A stretch of 64,000 nucleotides of DNA from an uncultured Chryseobacterium sp. (GTDB taxonomy: Bacteria; Bacteroidota; Bacteroidia; Flavobacteriales; Weeksellaceae), in the NCBI GenBank assembly GCA_913774355.1, contig CAJYGB010000018.1, forward strand, positions 62,001 through 126,000, written 5' to 3'. Every line of letters starts with the position of its first letter. Position 1 is the stretch's first letter. The notes beneath the pieces were generated by a model that searched no databases, was not told the origin of the DNA, and saw only the letters and a list, made by a program, of their open reading frames with translations. Shown piece by piece: positions 16,412 to 25,043 of the stretch. The translations under genes were made by a program, and so were the position numbers.

Positions 16412-17167
16412 ATGGAAATCGTCGATACGCTGAACAAGACCCTGCTCATAGGGGACCGCGAAAAGGATAAAAGCTGCACACTGGATATCGAAATATATAA
16501 GAGTATGGCACGGTCTTATGCTCAGGTGGAAAATTCTATTGCCGTACTGAGCGATATGCAGGCAGATAAAAGTTATGTTTATTTTTCCAGAACGGCTGAT
16601 GAGCTGGGGCTGAATTCATCTGAAAATCCGAAGGTAATCGATTCGATCTGGGAGGAAGATATCCTGAAAAAAATTCATCCGGATGATAAGCTTAAAAAAT
16701 ATATTCACGAGCTGCGTTTTTTTAAAATGCTGGAAGAGGTAGGCTTTTTAGAGAGGTCTGGGTTTATCGTATTATCTAATATTAGGATAAAGGATAAAGA
16801 TGACTGCTACCGTTTTGTCCGGCACCGCATGTTTTATTTCTATTCTCCGGACAATGGGAAGCTGCGCTTTGCGCTTTGCCTGTATGATATGGCTTTAAAA
16901 AGATTCCAACCCGGGGCTTCAGAATTTTTAATTGTTAATTCTGTAAATGGGGAGATTGTTGCTGAAGACAAATTGACGTATCAGAATGTGCTTTCCTCCA
17001 GAGAGATGGAGATCCTGAAATATGTAGGGGAGGGCTTTACCAGTAAGGAAATAGCAGAAATGTTGTGCATAAGCATTAATACCGTAAGCCGTCACCGCCA
17101 GAATATTCTTGAGAAGCTGAAAGTGAAAAATTCCGTGAAAGCTATTACAAACAGTCTGGGGAAGTGA
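16412..17167 (+). CDS. LuxR-type (GerE) transcriptional regulator with PAS-like N-terminus
   Basis: 251 residues. Residues about 195-245 form a LuxR/GerE helix-turn-helix (LSSREMEILKYVGEGFTSKE, then I-A-E-M-L-C-I-S-I-N-T-V-S-R-H-R-Q-N-I-L-E-K-L). The N-terminal 180 residues contain I-H-P-D-D, which in many proteins marks a PAS fold, and no response-regulator receiver. The protein probably senses an intracellular signal and activates nearby or distant genes. It is divergent from the DUF1349 gene and precedes the alpha-oxoamine synthase gene by 230 bp, but neither is proved as a target. Confidence 0.85.
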   Translation: MEIVDTLNKTLLIGDREKDKSCTLDIEIYKSMARSYAQVENSIAVLSDMQADKSYVYFSRTADELGLNSSENPKVIDSIWEEDILKKIHPDDKLKKYIHELRFFKMLEEVGFLERSGFIVLSNIRIKDKDDCYRFVRHRMFYFYSPDNGKLRFALCLYDMALKRFQPGASEFLIVNSVNGEIVAEDKLTYQNVLSSREMEILKYVGEGFTSKEIAEMLCISINTVSRHRQNILEKLKVKNSVKAITNSLGK

Positions 17168-17359
17168 ATTATTGTCTCAGCTGTATTAATTAATCGTTTA
17201 ATTATTAATTGCTTATCATGAGTTTGCCAATTGGATTTTTTTTGTTAATTTTTCCTGTTAATTATGAATGTTCATAGTGTTTATGATTTTTTAATAAAAA
17301 TATTCTATGCATATTAAATTTTATCGGTAAAATCTTTTAATTTGCTTTAAAAATAGTTT

Positions 17360-17367
17360 TATATTTG
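17360..17367 (+). promoter_or_regulatory. -7 promoter element for the oxoamine synthase operon
   Basis: TATATTTG, 31 bases before the ATG at 17399. A TTG at 17342-17344 gives a spacing of 15, slightly short of the usual 17-23. Confidence 0.5.
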
Positions 17368-17398
17368 TTATACAAACAGCTAACAAAATATATTAATA

Positions 17399-18658
17399 AT
17401 GATGAAAATCGACTTTACTACAGCTACTTTTAAAGACTTTGAAAATATTCCGGGTTTCGATATGATGCAGCGGGCAGATATCTATTATGATTTTCTGGAA
17501 TACATGAAAACGAACGGGCACCAGTATAGGCTGCAGAACAATACGGGTTGCAGTTCTGTGATGAATATCGGGGAAAATAATGTAACAAGGGAGATTATAA
17601 GCTTTGTAACGAGTGATTATTTGGGACTTACCCAGCATCCCAAAGTAAAAGAAGCCGCCATAAAGGGGATTGAGGAATTTGGAACCGGTTCGGCAGCGAC
17701 CCCTCTTATCGGTGGATATTATTCCTATCATAATGAACTTGAAACCAAAATAGCCGGATTTTTCGGGCGCAGCCAGGAAGAGGCCGTAACGTTTACCACG
17801 GGATACACGGCTAATAGTGCGACTTTGCAGATTCTGTTACAGAAAGAAGATATTGCGATCATCGATATGGCGGTGCATGCCAGTGTATATGAAGGGTGTA
17901 TCCTTACAAACAGAAAAACATTCCCTCACAATAATCTCGAGGCATTGGAGCATACCCTCAAAACGTCGGAACACCAGTTCCGTACGAAACTGGTAGTAAT
18001 AGATGGTGTCTATTCGCAGGATGGAGATACCGCACCTATCGAAGAAATTTATAAATTAGTAAAAAAATACAACGCCTATCTTATGATCGATGATGTGCAT
18101 GGGGTAGGGATTTTAGGAAAAACCGGAAGAGGGACGATTGAAGATACGGGTTTGCTAGATAAAATCGACATTATTACGGGAACATTCAGCAAGACTTTCG
18201 GAAATATCGGTGGATATGTGATCGCGAATAAGAAGTTAACGAATTTCATCAGGTTTCAGTCCAGGCAGCAGATTTTTTCTGCTACAACACCGCCCGGAAC
18301 AGCGGCGGGAATTGTTAAAGCCATAGATCTTATTAATGAAGAGCCCCGGCTGAGAGCCAAATTGTGGGATAACATCAACTATTTTAAGAAAGGGTTGGAT
18401 GCGTTGGGACTGGAAACCGGAACTACCTGTTCTGCAGTAATCCCGGTAAAAATCGGAGACCCGCGAACAACAATGGATGTCGGAAAAATGCTTCTGGACC
18501 GCGGGGTATATACTAATCCCATAATGTACCCTGCAGTAGCCAGAAAAGATGCCAGAATCAGGATGAGTATGACGGCAACCCATGAAAGGGAACATCTTGA
18601 TAAAACGCTCAATGCATTTGAAGATATCAATAAAAAATTGCATATTGCAAAAAAATAA
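17399..18658 (+). CDS. PLP-dependent alpha-oxoamine synthase (SPT/KBL/BioF family; candidate cysteate or serine acyltransferase)
   Basis: 419 residues. Family landmarks are T-S-D-Y-L-G-L-T-Q-H-P, F-G-T-G-S-A-A-T-P-L-I-G-G, D-D-V-H-G-V-G with the PLP-contacting Asp and His, and the Schiff-base lysine in G-T-F-S-K-T-F-G-N-I-G-G-Y. These enzymes condense an amino acid with an acyl thioester and lose CO2. The N-terminal extension of about 60 residues and the lack of any bio or tdh neighbours argue against BioF and KBL. In flavobacteria a member of this family makes capnine-type sulfonolipids from cysteate, and another makes sphinganine-type bases from serine. Either fits here; the choice is inference. 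A TetR regulator gene follows after 7 bases, so lipid-related control is plausible. Confidence 0.85.
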   Translation: MMKIDFTTATFKDFENIPGFDMMQRADIYYDFLEYMKTNGHQYRLQNNTGCSSVMNIGENNVTREIISFVTSDYLGLTQHPKVKEAAIKGIEEFGTGSAATPLIGGYYSYHNELETKIAGFFGRSQEEAVTFTTGYTANSATLQILLQKEDIAIIDMAVHASVYEGCILTNRKTFPHNNLEALEHTLKTSEHQFRTKLVVIDGVYSQDGDTAPIEEIYKLVKKYNAYLMIDDVHGVGILGKTGRGTIEDTGLLDKIDIITGTFSKTFGNIGGYVIANKKLTNFIRFQSRQQIFSATTPPGTAAGIVKAIDLINEEPRLRAKLWDNINYFKKGLDALGLETGTTCSAVIPVKIGDPRTTMDVGKMLLDRGVYTNPIMYPAVARKDARIRMSMTATHEREHLDKTLNAFEDINKKLHIAKK

Positions 18659-18665
18659 TAATAAC

Positions 18666-19295
18666 ATGCCTAGAAAAGTGGTACAGGGCCCTATCAGGGA
18701 TAAAGAAAAAACTAAACAAAAACTGCTGGCTGCAGTTGGGAAAATTTTAAGAACCAAAGGATATTCAGGGCTGAAAGTGAGCAAAATTGCCGCTGTAGCC
18801 GGGTTCGACAAAAAGCTGATCTATGAGTATTTCGGAAGTACCGAAAAGCTGATCGATGAGTATATACGCTCGCAGGATTACTGGAGCCGGATGAACCAGG
18901 ATAATATACAGGTAGATATTTCCGATGGCGGGAAAGAATTATCCAAAGTTGCCATTCTCAATCAGTTCGAACACATCAAGAAAAATAAGGAACTTCAGAA
19001 GATCATTCTTTGGGGGCTTTCTGAGAGTAAACCAATCCTTAAAAAAGTTGCTGACGACAGGGAAGAGATGGGAGAGATGCTTTTCAAGAATATTGTAGAT
19101 CCTCATTTTGGGGACAAATCCGTAAGATACCGTGCCATCGCTGCCTTATTGGTTTCAGGAGCCTATTATCTCAATCTCTATACAGCATACAATGCACAAA
19201 TGTTCTGCGGAATCGATTTGAAATCTGAAGATGGAAGAAAGGAAATCGAAAAAGCGATTGCCGAGATCATAGACTTTGCATATGAATCAAAATAA
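18666..19295 (+). CDS. TetR/AcrR family transcriptional regulator
   Basis: 209 residues from the ATG at 18666. An upstream in-frame ATG at 18582 would overlap the synthase gene by 77 bases and add residues unlike the family. The N-terminal TetR helix-turn-helix covers residues about 14-62 (AAVGKILRTKGYSGLKVSKI, then A-G-F-D-K-K-L-I-Y-E-Y-F-G-S). The C-terminal ligand domain is family-specific. The gene starts 7 bases after the oxoamine synthase stop and is surely in the same operon, so it probably controls that operon in response to a lipid or other ligand. Confidence 0.88.
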   Translation: MPRKVVQGPIRDKEKTKQKLLAAVGKILRTKGYSGLKVSKIAAVAGFDKKLIYEYFGSTEKLIDEYIRSQDYWSRMNQDNIQVDISDGGKELSKVAILNQFEHIKKNKELQKIILWGLSESKPILKKVADDREEMGEMLFKNIVDPHFGDKSVRYRAIAALLVSGAYYLNLYTAYNAQMFCGIDLKSEDGRKEIEKAIAEIIDFAYESK

Positions 19296-19392
19296 TGATG
19301 AGAGAAAATTTCCCATTGACCGAATTAAGTATTTATAATAATTTGAAAGCTTTTCATTTTTGAATTAGAACTATATTTCTTATTTTTGGCCA

Positions 19393-20478
19393 ATGGAAAA
19401 TTTTATCGTATCTGCACGGAAATATCGCCCACAGGAGTTTGACACCGTTGTCGGGCAATCCCACATTACGGATACTTTAGAACACGCAATCGCTGAAAAC
19501 CAGCTTGCTCAGGCCCTGTTGTTCTGCGGGCCCAGAGGAGTAGGAAAAACAACCTGCGCCCGGATCCTGGCCAGGAAGATCAATGAAAAGGACGGTTCTG
19601 TTTCGGAAGACGGCTTTGCTTACAACATTTATGAACTGGATGCAGCTTCTAATAATTCCGTAGATGATATCAGGGAACTGATCGATCAGGTACGTTATGC
19701 ACCTCAGACAGGGAAGTATAAGGTATATATCATCGATGAGGTTCATATGCTGTCCTCTGCGGCATTCAACGCTTTCCTTAAAACCCTTGAGGAGCCGCCG
19801 GCGCATGCCATTTTTATTCTGGCCACCACCGAAAAGCATAAGATTATTCCGACCATTTTATCCAGATGTCAGATCTACGATTTCAAAAGAATCGTCATTG
19901 AAGATATTCAGGGTCATCTCAGAACGATTGCTCAGAAAGAAACGATTCGGTATGAAGATGATGCTTTATATTTAATTGCTCAGAAAGCGGACGGTGCATT
20001 AAGGGATGCCCTTTCTATTTTCGACAGGCTTTCCACCTTTTCCCAAAAGAACATTACAGTAGCCAAAGCTGCAGAAGTTTTGAATATTCTGGATTACGAC
20101 CAATATCTAAAAATTGTAGATTTAGCTAAAGAAAATAAAATTCCGGAAGTTCTTTTTGCGTTCAACGAAATTGTTAAAAGAGGATTTGATCCGCATATCT
20201 TTATTGCGGGGCTGGGGAATCATTTCAGAGATCTGATGATGGCACAGAACGCTTCCACCATCGAACTTATTGAAGTCGGCGAACAGACTAAGGCAAAATT
20301 TGTTGAGCAGGCCCGAAAGTGGAACCCTCAGCAGCTGATCGATGCAATTGAAATCTGCAACCATGCGGATATCAATTATAAAAATTCTAAAAATCCGAGG
20401 CTTACCGTAGAAATTGCTCTGATGCAGCTTGCTTCTTTAACGGCTGATTCAGGCGTTGCTAAAAAAAAAAGTTCTTAA
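19393..20478 (+). CDS. dnaX: DNA polymerase III subunit gamma (dnaX, zero-frame product)
   Basis: The zero frame encodes 361 residues. The clamp-loader ATPase is intact: Walker A G-P-R-G-V-G-K-T at 46-53, Walker B I-I-D-E-V-H-M-L at 113-120, sensor 1 A-T-T-E-K-H-K, and the SRC motif at 157-159. Domain III follows to about residue 355. The zinc-binding Cys cluster found in E. coli DnaX between Walker A and the LDAASNN motif is absent, as is common in Bacteroidota. The frame ends V-A-K-K-K-S-S just after an A10 run. This is where the gamma form ends in organisms with programmed slippage. The -1 frame continues into the tau-specific part. See the slippery site and tau extension. Confidence 0.9.
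   Translation: MENFIVSARKYRPQEFDTVVGQSHITDTLEHAIAENQLAQALLFCGPRGVGKTTCARILARKINEKDGSVSEDGFAYNIYELDAASNNSVDDIRELIDQVRYAPQTGKYKVYIIDEVHMLSSAAFNAFLKTLEEPPAHAIFILATTEKHKIIPTILSRCQIYDFKRIVIEDIQGHLRTIAQKETIRYEDDALYLIAQKADGALRDALSIFDRLSTFSQKNITVAKAAEVLNILDYDQYLKIVDLAKENKIPEVLFAFNEIVKRGFDPHIFIAGLGNHFRDLMMAQNASTIELIEVGEQTKAKFVEQARKWNPQQLIDAIEICNHADINYKNSKNPRLTVEIALMQLASLTADSGVAKKKSS
20461..20470 (+). other. dnaX: A10 slippery run in dnaX
   Basis: Ten A residues directly follow codon GCT in the gamma/tau gene. Zero-frame reading meets TAA at 20476-20478, six bases after the run. A -1 shift, or an mRNA with one extra A, leads into an open frame to 21095. Thermus thermophilus uses transcriptional slippage at an A9 run in dnaX, and E. 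coli a -1 ribosomal shift at AAAAAAG; this run contains AAAAAAG too (20465-20471). Confidence 0.6.
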
Positions 20479-21095
20479 TACTTCCTCCGTTTCCTAAAGA
20501 AGGAAATACAGACGTAAAATCTCCTGAAGTCCGTGAAACAAAAGAAATAAAAACGGAACCTGCAAAATATTCAGAAATTACAAAACCTCAGGAAGCTGAA
20601 ATCAGGAAAACCACAAAACCTCTTACAAAGCAGGTTATCTCCTCCGGATTCAGCATCACTGCATTCTTAAATAAAGAAGATGATGTTGTTGAGGAAGAAG
20701 CGGTTACCGTAAAAACGGAAAACCTTCCCCAGAATCATTTTACCGAAACCGATCTCCAGGCAGAATGGCACCTTATGCTGAAGCAGCTTCAGCGGAAAGA
20801 TCCTTTTGTTTTCAACGCCATTAAAACCTTTAAGCTCCTGAAATCCGGTGAAAATCAGATTACGGTATTGTTTCCTTCGGATTCCGCAAAAGTGGAATTC
20901 GATAAGGTAAGCCGTGAATTTTTTAATCATTTTAAAACAAAGGTCCATAATTTTTCCATTGAGATTCTTTACAAAAGAGATACCGAAAACCTTAAGATCG
21001 AGGTGATGACCAAAAGGAAAATCTTTGAAAAATTTGCCGAGAAAAACCCGTTGCTGAAAGATCTTGATGACCTGATGCGGTTTGATCTTACGTAA
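20469..21095 (+). CDS. dnaX: tau-specific C-terminal part of dnaX, reached by -1 frameshift
   Basis: The frame is open from the A-run to TAA at 21093-21095 and has no proper start of its own near its beginning. After the shift it reads K-F-L-I-L-P-P-F-P-K-E-G, then a charged, proline-containing linker of about 90 residues. A compact C-terminal domain follows, from about 20750: EWHLMLKQLQRKDPFVFNAI onward to F-E-K-F-A-E-K-N-P-L-L-K. This is the layout of the tau linker and polymerase-contacting domain in Bacteroidota. Full tau would be about 567 residues. The alternative, a one-base sequencing deletion in an A11 run, would make a single ordinary gene. Confidence 0.75.
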   Translation, partial: KFLILPPFPKEGNTDVKSPEVRETKEIKTEPAKYSEITKPQEAEIRKTTKPLTKQVISSGFSITAFLNKEDDVVEEEAVTVKTENLPQNHFTETDLQAEWHLMLKQLQRKDPFVFNAIKTFKLLKSGENQITVLFPSDSAKVEFDKVSREFFNHFKTKVHNFSIEILYKRDTENLKIEVMTKRKIFEKFAEKNPLLKDLDDLMRFDLT

Positions 21096-21729
21096 CAGCA
21101 TCAAAAAATCAATCTGAAGCTGGGAGGTTATGAAATCTAACTAAATAAACTAAAAAGGTTTCTCGCCTGTCAGGTTTTATCCATTGCATTTGTATCGATA
21201 GCCTCTAAGATTTTATCTCCGACCTTTATGACTGATTCGAAATTTCCACTAAACAATTTCTTTATTTATCTTTGAAGCTGGTTCTTAAAACTGATTTTTC
21301 ACAGGTTGCAACAAAAATATCTGATCAAAAAAACAATATTTAAATAAATTTTATATATTTGTCCGGTATTCGATCAGGAAAATTGTTTTTTCAGATCTGT
21401 ACATTTTAAACAAAAGCCCGGAACGGACGTTCACATGGAAAAATTAAATCATCCATATCAGTCTTTTTTCGAATCTGCTAATCATTTTTTTAGCGGTGAT
21501 TTCGGTGTATTGTTTACCTATTTTAGAAATTTCAGAAACGATTATCGATTTTATTATTGGTATTGCTAACTGAATTTCTTTCCAAAAAATAAACGGGATA
21601 TTGATTTCTTCAATCCCTATTTCCTTTAATAAAGATTTTAACGGCAGTTTTTTGAAAAGAGTTATAAAGTTATTTTATGATGCTTTTCTGCTATGTACTC
21701 AATATAAAAACAAAAAATAAGTAAGAATA
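21096..21729. other. 634-bp intergenic stretch, no supported gene
   Basis: A -7-like element TATATTTG lies at 21354-21361. An ATG frame of 44 codons (21435-21569) follows it, rich in Phe, Tyr and Asn, without resemblance to any family. Its A+T-rich composition makes chance likely. No hairpin with a T-run and no repeat ends were found. Confidence 0.35.
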
Positions 21730-22809
21730 ATGGATTTAAAAGAATTAAAAAGCAGCTGGACAGATGAGTTTTCGCAACCCATCATGATCGCCGGGCCATG
21801 CAGTGCGGAAAGTGAAGCACAAATGCTGGAAACGGCAAGAAGAATACGTGAAACCCAGGCCCATGTTCCGATTTTCCGGGCGGGGATCTGGAAGCCGCGT
21901 ACAAAACCCAACGGTTTTGAAGGAGTAGGCGTTATCGGCCTTAACTGGCTGAAAAAAGTGAAGGAGGAATACGGTTTTAAAACAGCAACGGAAGTGGCTA
22001 ATGCCCACCATGTTTTTGCCGCTCTCGAAGCGGATGTAGACATTCTGTGGATCGGAGCACGTTCTACCGTCAATCCGTTTACCGTACAGGAAATCGCTAT
22101 GGCATTAAGAGGAACCGACAAGCCGGTTTTGGTAAAAAACCCCGTAAATCCGGATCTTGCTTTATGGATTGGCGCACTGGAAAGGCTGCTCGGACAGGAT
22201 ATTAAAAATTTAGGTGTTATTCACAGAGGTTTTTCGACCTACCAGAAAACCAAATACCGGAATAATCCCAACTGGCAGATTGCCCTGGATTTTAAAAGTC
22301 AGTTTCCCAATATTCCGATGCTGATCGATCCTTCACATATCTGTGGAAACAGGACCGGTCTGGCGGATGTTACGCAGGAGGCTCTGAATGTAGGCTATCA
22401 GGGTGCCATTATCGAAACCCACTGTAATCCGGATGAAGCATGGAGCGATGCTGCCCAGCAGATTACCCCTGAAGTTCTGGCGGATCTCATCGGAAACCTG
22501 AAAATGAGAAACTCAGGCCTTGGTGGTTTCGAAGGAGATATGGGAAGACATAGAACCTTGATTTCAGATATTGATTTCCAGCTGATCGAACTCTTATCGC
22601 AAAGGATGAAGATCTCTGAAAAAATCGGAAAGCTGAAAAAGGAAAATGATATTGCCATCTTTCAGCCTGACCGGTGGAAGGTCATTACCGAATATGCTAA
22701 CCAGAAGGCTGTAGAAACCGGTATGTCGCAGGAATTTATCGAAAAGGTGTTCAAAGCCATTCATGAAGAATCCATTGAGGTGCAGAACAGTATTATGATC
22801 AATAGGTAG
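21730..22809 (+). CDS. bifunctional DAHP synthase (type I beta) / chorismate mutase
   Basis: 359 residues. Residues about 10-260 form the DAHP synthase barrel: I-A-G-P-C-S-A-E-S-E, F-R-A-G-I-W-K-P-R-T, L-V-K-N-P-V-N-P-D, I-D-P-S-H-I-C-G-N-R and E-T-H-C-N-P-D-E-A. These carry the metal and phosphate ligands of the KDO8P-like branch. Residues about 275-355 form an AroQ-type chorismate mutase helix bundle (RTLISDIDFQLIELLSQRMK followed by I-S-E-K-I-G-K-L-K-K). The fused enzyme makes DAHP from PEP and erythrose 4-phosphate and converts chorismate to prephenate. In other Bacteroidota the mutase domain is at this same end and also takes part in feedback control. Cytoplasmic, aromatic amino acid pathway. 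Confidence 0.92.
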   Translation: MDLKELKSSWTDEFSQPIMIAGPCSAESEAQMLETARRIRETQAHVPIFRAGIWKPRTKPNGFEGVGVIGLNWLKKVKEEYGFKTATEVANAHHVFAALEADVDILWIGARSTVNPFTVQEIAMALRGTDKPVLVKNPVNPDLALWIGALERLLGQDIKNLGVIHRGFSTYQKTKYRNNPNWQIALDFKSQFPNIPMLIDPSHICGNRTGLADVTQEALNVGYQGAIIETHCNPDEAWSDAAQQITPEVLADLIGNLKMRNSGLGGFEGDMGRHRTLISDIDFQLIELLSQRMKISEKIGKLKKENDIAIFQPDRWKVITEYANQKAVETGMSQEFIEKVFKAIHEESIEVQNSIMINR

Positions 22810-22811
22810 AA

Positions 22812-22915
22812 AGGTTTGAGGGTAGGAGAGTTTGGAAAATAGTCAGGTTGCATGCTCTGAAAGTATATACAAAATGAATATTCTCCAACTCTCAGACACC
22901 CATACTCCCAAACCT
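22812..22915. repeat. imperfect inverted repeat, G-rich intergenic element
   Basis: The left part begins AGGTTTGAGGGTAGGAGAG (from 22812), and the complement of the right part (22885-22915) begins AGGTTTGGGAGTATGGGTG and contains GAGAGTTGG. Together they form an imperfect hairpin between the DAHP synthase and rsgA genes. The G-rich strand looks like dispersed intergenic repeats seen in Chryseobacterium-type genomes, but only one copy is in this window. Confidence 0.4.
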
Positions 22916-22928
22916 GAACCTAATTCCT

Positions 22929-22936
22929 TATATTTG
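22929..22936 (+). promoter_or_regulatory. -7 promoter element for rsgA
   Basis: TATATTTG, 14 bases before the ATG, which implies a very short leader. Confidence 0.5.
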
Positions 22937-22950
22937 CACCATCTTACTAT

Positions 22951-23877
22951 ATGAAAGGAAAAATCATTAAATCTACAGGAAGTTGGTATCAGGTACTCGA
23001 AATAGAAACCGGGAAAATTTTCGAGGCGAGAATCCGCGGAAAGTTTAAGCTCATTAAAACCCGTCTTACCAATCCGCTTGCTGTGGGTGATTTTGTGGAA
23101 TTTCAGCTGGAGCAGGACGATATTGCCTGGATCACGAAAATTGAACCGCGCACAAACTACCTGATCCGGAAATCTGTGAACCTTTCCAAAGAAGCGCATA
23201 TCATTGCCTCAAATATTGATCTGGCATGCTTTATTTTTACCTTAAAACATCCCGAAACATCACTTGGTTTTCTTGACAGATTCCTGGCGTGCTGCGAAGC
23301 CTACAATATTTCTCCTTTAATTCTGTTCAATAAAATGGATGTGCTGCACGAAGAGGAAACGGAAATTGTAAAAGATATAGAATTCCTATATGGTGAAATC
23401 GGTTACAGCTCATTGGAAATTTCGTCCTATTCAGGATTACATCTTGATCAGCTGAAAGAATTGCTTCAGGATAAAACGTCAGTATTTTTCGGACATTCGG
23501 GATGTGGAAAATCTACGTTGGTGAATGCTTTACAGCCCGGTCTTAATCTTAAAACTTCAGAAATTTCCGATACCCATCTGAAAGGCAAGCATACCACTAC
23601 TTTTGCACAGATGCATTTCTGGGACTTCGGCGGCAATGTAATCGATACGCCCGGCGTACGGGAATTTGCGATGATCGACATTGAAAAGGAAGAAGTACAG
23701 CATTATTTTCCGGAAATCTTCAGGAAAAGGGAAGAATGCAAATACCATAACTGCCTTCATATTAATGAGCCGAAATGTGCCGTTATCGAAGCGCTGGAAA
23801 CAGGAGAAATTCAGCATTCCCGATATGCCACCTATATTAAGCTGATGGAAGAAGCGGAGGAAAACTCCCAGAAGTAG
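22951..23877 (+). CDS. rsgA: ribosome small subunit-dependent GTPase A
   Basis: 308 residues with the three expected parts: an N-terminal OB fold (residues 1-70), a circularly permuted GTPase domain and a C-terminal zinc knuckle. In order come G4 L-F-N-K-M-D, G1 G-H-S-G-C-G-K-S-T, G2 K-H-T-T-T and G3 D-T-P-G-V-R. The zinc ligands lie in C-K-Y-H-N-C-L-H and K-C-A-V. RsgA joins the maturing 30S subunit, promotes its late assembly and releases RbfA on GTP hydrolysis. The gene appears monocistronic. Confidence 0.95.
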   Translation: MKGKIIKSTGSWYQVLEIETGKIFEARIRGKFKLIKTRLTNPLAVGDFVEFQLEQDDIAWITKIEPRTNYLIRKSVNLSKEAHIIASNIDLACFIFTLKHPETSLGFLDRFLACCEAYNISPLILFNKMDVLHEEETEIVKDIEFLYGEIGYSSLEISSYSGLHLDQLKELLQDKTSVFFGHSGCGKSTLVNALQPGLNLKTSEISDTHLKGKHTTTFAQMHFWDFGGNVIDTPGVREFAMIDIEKEEVQHYFPEIFRKREECKYHNCLHINEPKCAVIEALETGEIQHSRYATYIKLMEEAEENSQK

Positions 23878-24125
23878 TGCCTCTTTTATCTCACGGATCA
23901 TTGTCCGGACAGTCTTTAGATTTTTACGCAATACAATCTGTGCTGCCATAATGACTTATTGGTATGGATTGCTGTTTATTACAATGTCCTGATATTATTA
24001 CTTGTTCATCAGGATAACTTTTGTTATATATTAACAGCCTTAAAATAGCGGCGTTTTTATTAAGCATTTGTTTAATTATACGTAAATGTTAGTGCTGGGA
24101 TACATTTTTGGGAATTCCAGATAAT

Positions 24126-24148
24126 AAAAAACCCAGCCGAAGCTGGGT
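24126..24148 (-). terminator. hairpin with T-run on the minus strand
   Basis: Seven-base arms ACCCAGC (24131-24137) and GCTGGGT (24142-24148) around a CGAA loop, then five T on the minus strand. No minus-strand gene reads into it within the next 900 bases, so its transcript is unknown. Confidence 0.4.
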
Positions 24149-24177
24149 AAAAACTAATAACCATGAAAACTCAAATT
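24149..24177 (+). repeat. AAAAACTAATAACCAT direct repeat, copy 1
   Basis: Sixteen bases identical to 25001-25016. The following CTCAAATT (24170-24177) also recurs after copy 2. The two copies bracket ndk. The motif AATAACCAT also resembles the base context before several ATG codons in this window. Confidence 0.4.
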
Positions 24178-24296
24178 AAACATGAGAATCGTAATGGTAT
24201 AAACAAATCCTGTGCCAAAGTTTTATGGCTAATTTCTTAACGAATGTTATTTTTATGTTAAAAATATTTTAAAATCAAAAAGACGAGATTTTTTTG

Positions 24297-24304
24297 TATT
24301 TTTG
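24297..24304 (+). promoter_or_regulatory. -7 promoter element for ndk
   Basis: TATTTTTG, 24 bases before the ATG; no -33 TTG seen. Confidence 0.5.
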
Positions 24305-24328
24305 CGCCATTAAAAAAATATCCATTTT

Positions 24329-24745
24329 ATGTCTAACATTACATTCACTATGATTAAGCCTGATGCAGTTGCGGACGGACATATCGGTGCTATATTAGGG
24401 AAAATCGCAGAAGGAGGTTTCAAAATCAAAGCGATGAAGTTGACACAGCTTACCGTAGCTGATGCAAAAAAATTCTATGAAGTACACGCTGAAAGGCCAT
24501 TCTACGGAGAATTAGTTGATTTCATGAGTTCAGGCCCAATTGTGGCTGCTGTTCTTGAAAAAGAAAATGCCGTTGAAGACTTCAGAACATTGATCGGTTC
24601 TACTAATCCTGCTGAAGCGGCAGAAGGTACCATCAGAAAAATGTTTGCAAGAAGCATCGGAGAGAATGCGGTTCACGGTTCAGATTCTGACGAGAACGCA
24701 CTTATCGAAGCACAGTTCCATTTTTCAGGAAGAGAAATTTTCTAA
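24329..24745 (+). CDS. ndk: nucleoside diphosphate kinase
   Basis: 138 residues, standard Ndk length. The ATP/Mg contacts and fold markers are [34 protein letters not shown], and N-A-V-H-G-S-D-S with the phosphorylated histidine. The enzyme balances NTP and dNTP pools by phosphate transfer. It is monocistronic, with a -7 element before it and a 13-bp terminator hairpin after it. Confidence 0.96.
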   Translation: MSNITFTMIKPDAVADGHIGAILGKIAEGGFKIKAMKLTQLTVADAKKFYEVHAERPFYGELVDFMSSGPIVAAVLEKENAVEDFRTLIGSTNPAEAAEGTIRKMFARSIGENAVHGSDSDENALIEAQFHFSGREIF

Positions 24746-24763
24746 GGAAATTGCTTTATCATA

Positions 24764-24797
24764 AAAAATCCGGAGATCATGGTCTCCGGATTTTTAT
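24764..24797 (+). terminator. terminator of ndk
   Basis: Thirteen-base perfect arms (24764-24776 and 24783-24795), 6-base loop, T-rich trailer. Confidence 0.75.
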
Positions 24798-25000
24798 TTT
24801 TATAATATTTCTAAATTTTCTTTTTATTTGTTCCTGTTTATTAGGTAAATAATGAAGATTAAAAGTTTTATCCCTTCATGGTAATCCGTATAAATACGTA
24901 AACTTATTTTACGTGTTTTTACGGATGTATTTACAGTTATTTATTCTCATCTTTACGTCAGCATTAGAACAAAAGGAAAATTTAAGCATTAAAGTTTTCT

Positions 25001-25030
25001 AAAAACTAATAACCATTACAGGCTCAAATT
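25001..25030 (+). repeat. AAAAACTAATAACCAT direct repeat, copy 2
   Basis: Identical over 16 bases to 24149-24164, and followed by GGCTCAAATT, sharing CTCAAATT with copy 1. Confidence 0.4.
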
Positions 25031-25043
25031 TTCGGAAAGAAGA

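Larger units (their letters stand above)
23878..24296. other. intergenic stretch before ndk with hairpin and repeat copy
   Basis: It holds a minus-strand terminator-like hairpin (24126-24148) and the first copy of a 16-base repeat (24149-24164). The ATG inside this copy opens a 25-codon frame (24163-24240) of no known family. No other gene is supported. Confidence 0.4.

Noticed and set aside
18236..18811. Minus-strand frame of 191 codons across the oxoamine synthase/TetR junction
   Set aside because: It covers two well-supported plus-strand genes and their boundary, and reads as a random cysteine- and phenylalanine-rich chain.
20775..21095. Separate 106-residue gene after dnaX
   Set aside because: The frame is open well before this ATG, back to the A-run, and its content is the tau C-terminal domain. 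It is part of dnaX, not an independent gene.
21435..21569. 44-codon frame in the gap before the DAHP synthase gene, behind a -7-like element
   Set aside because: No family resemblance, A+T-rich composition and no terminator. Kept only as a remark on the gap.
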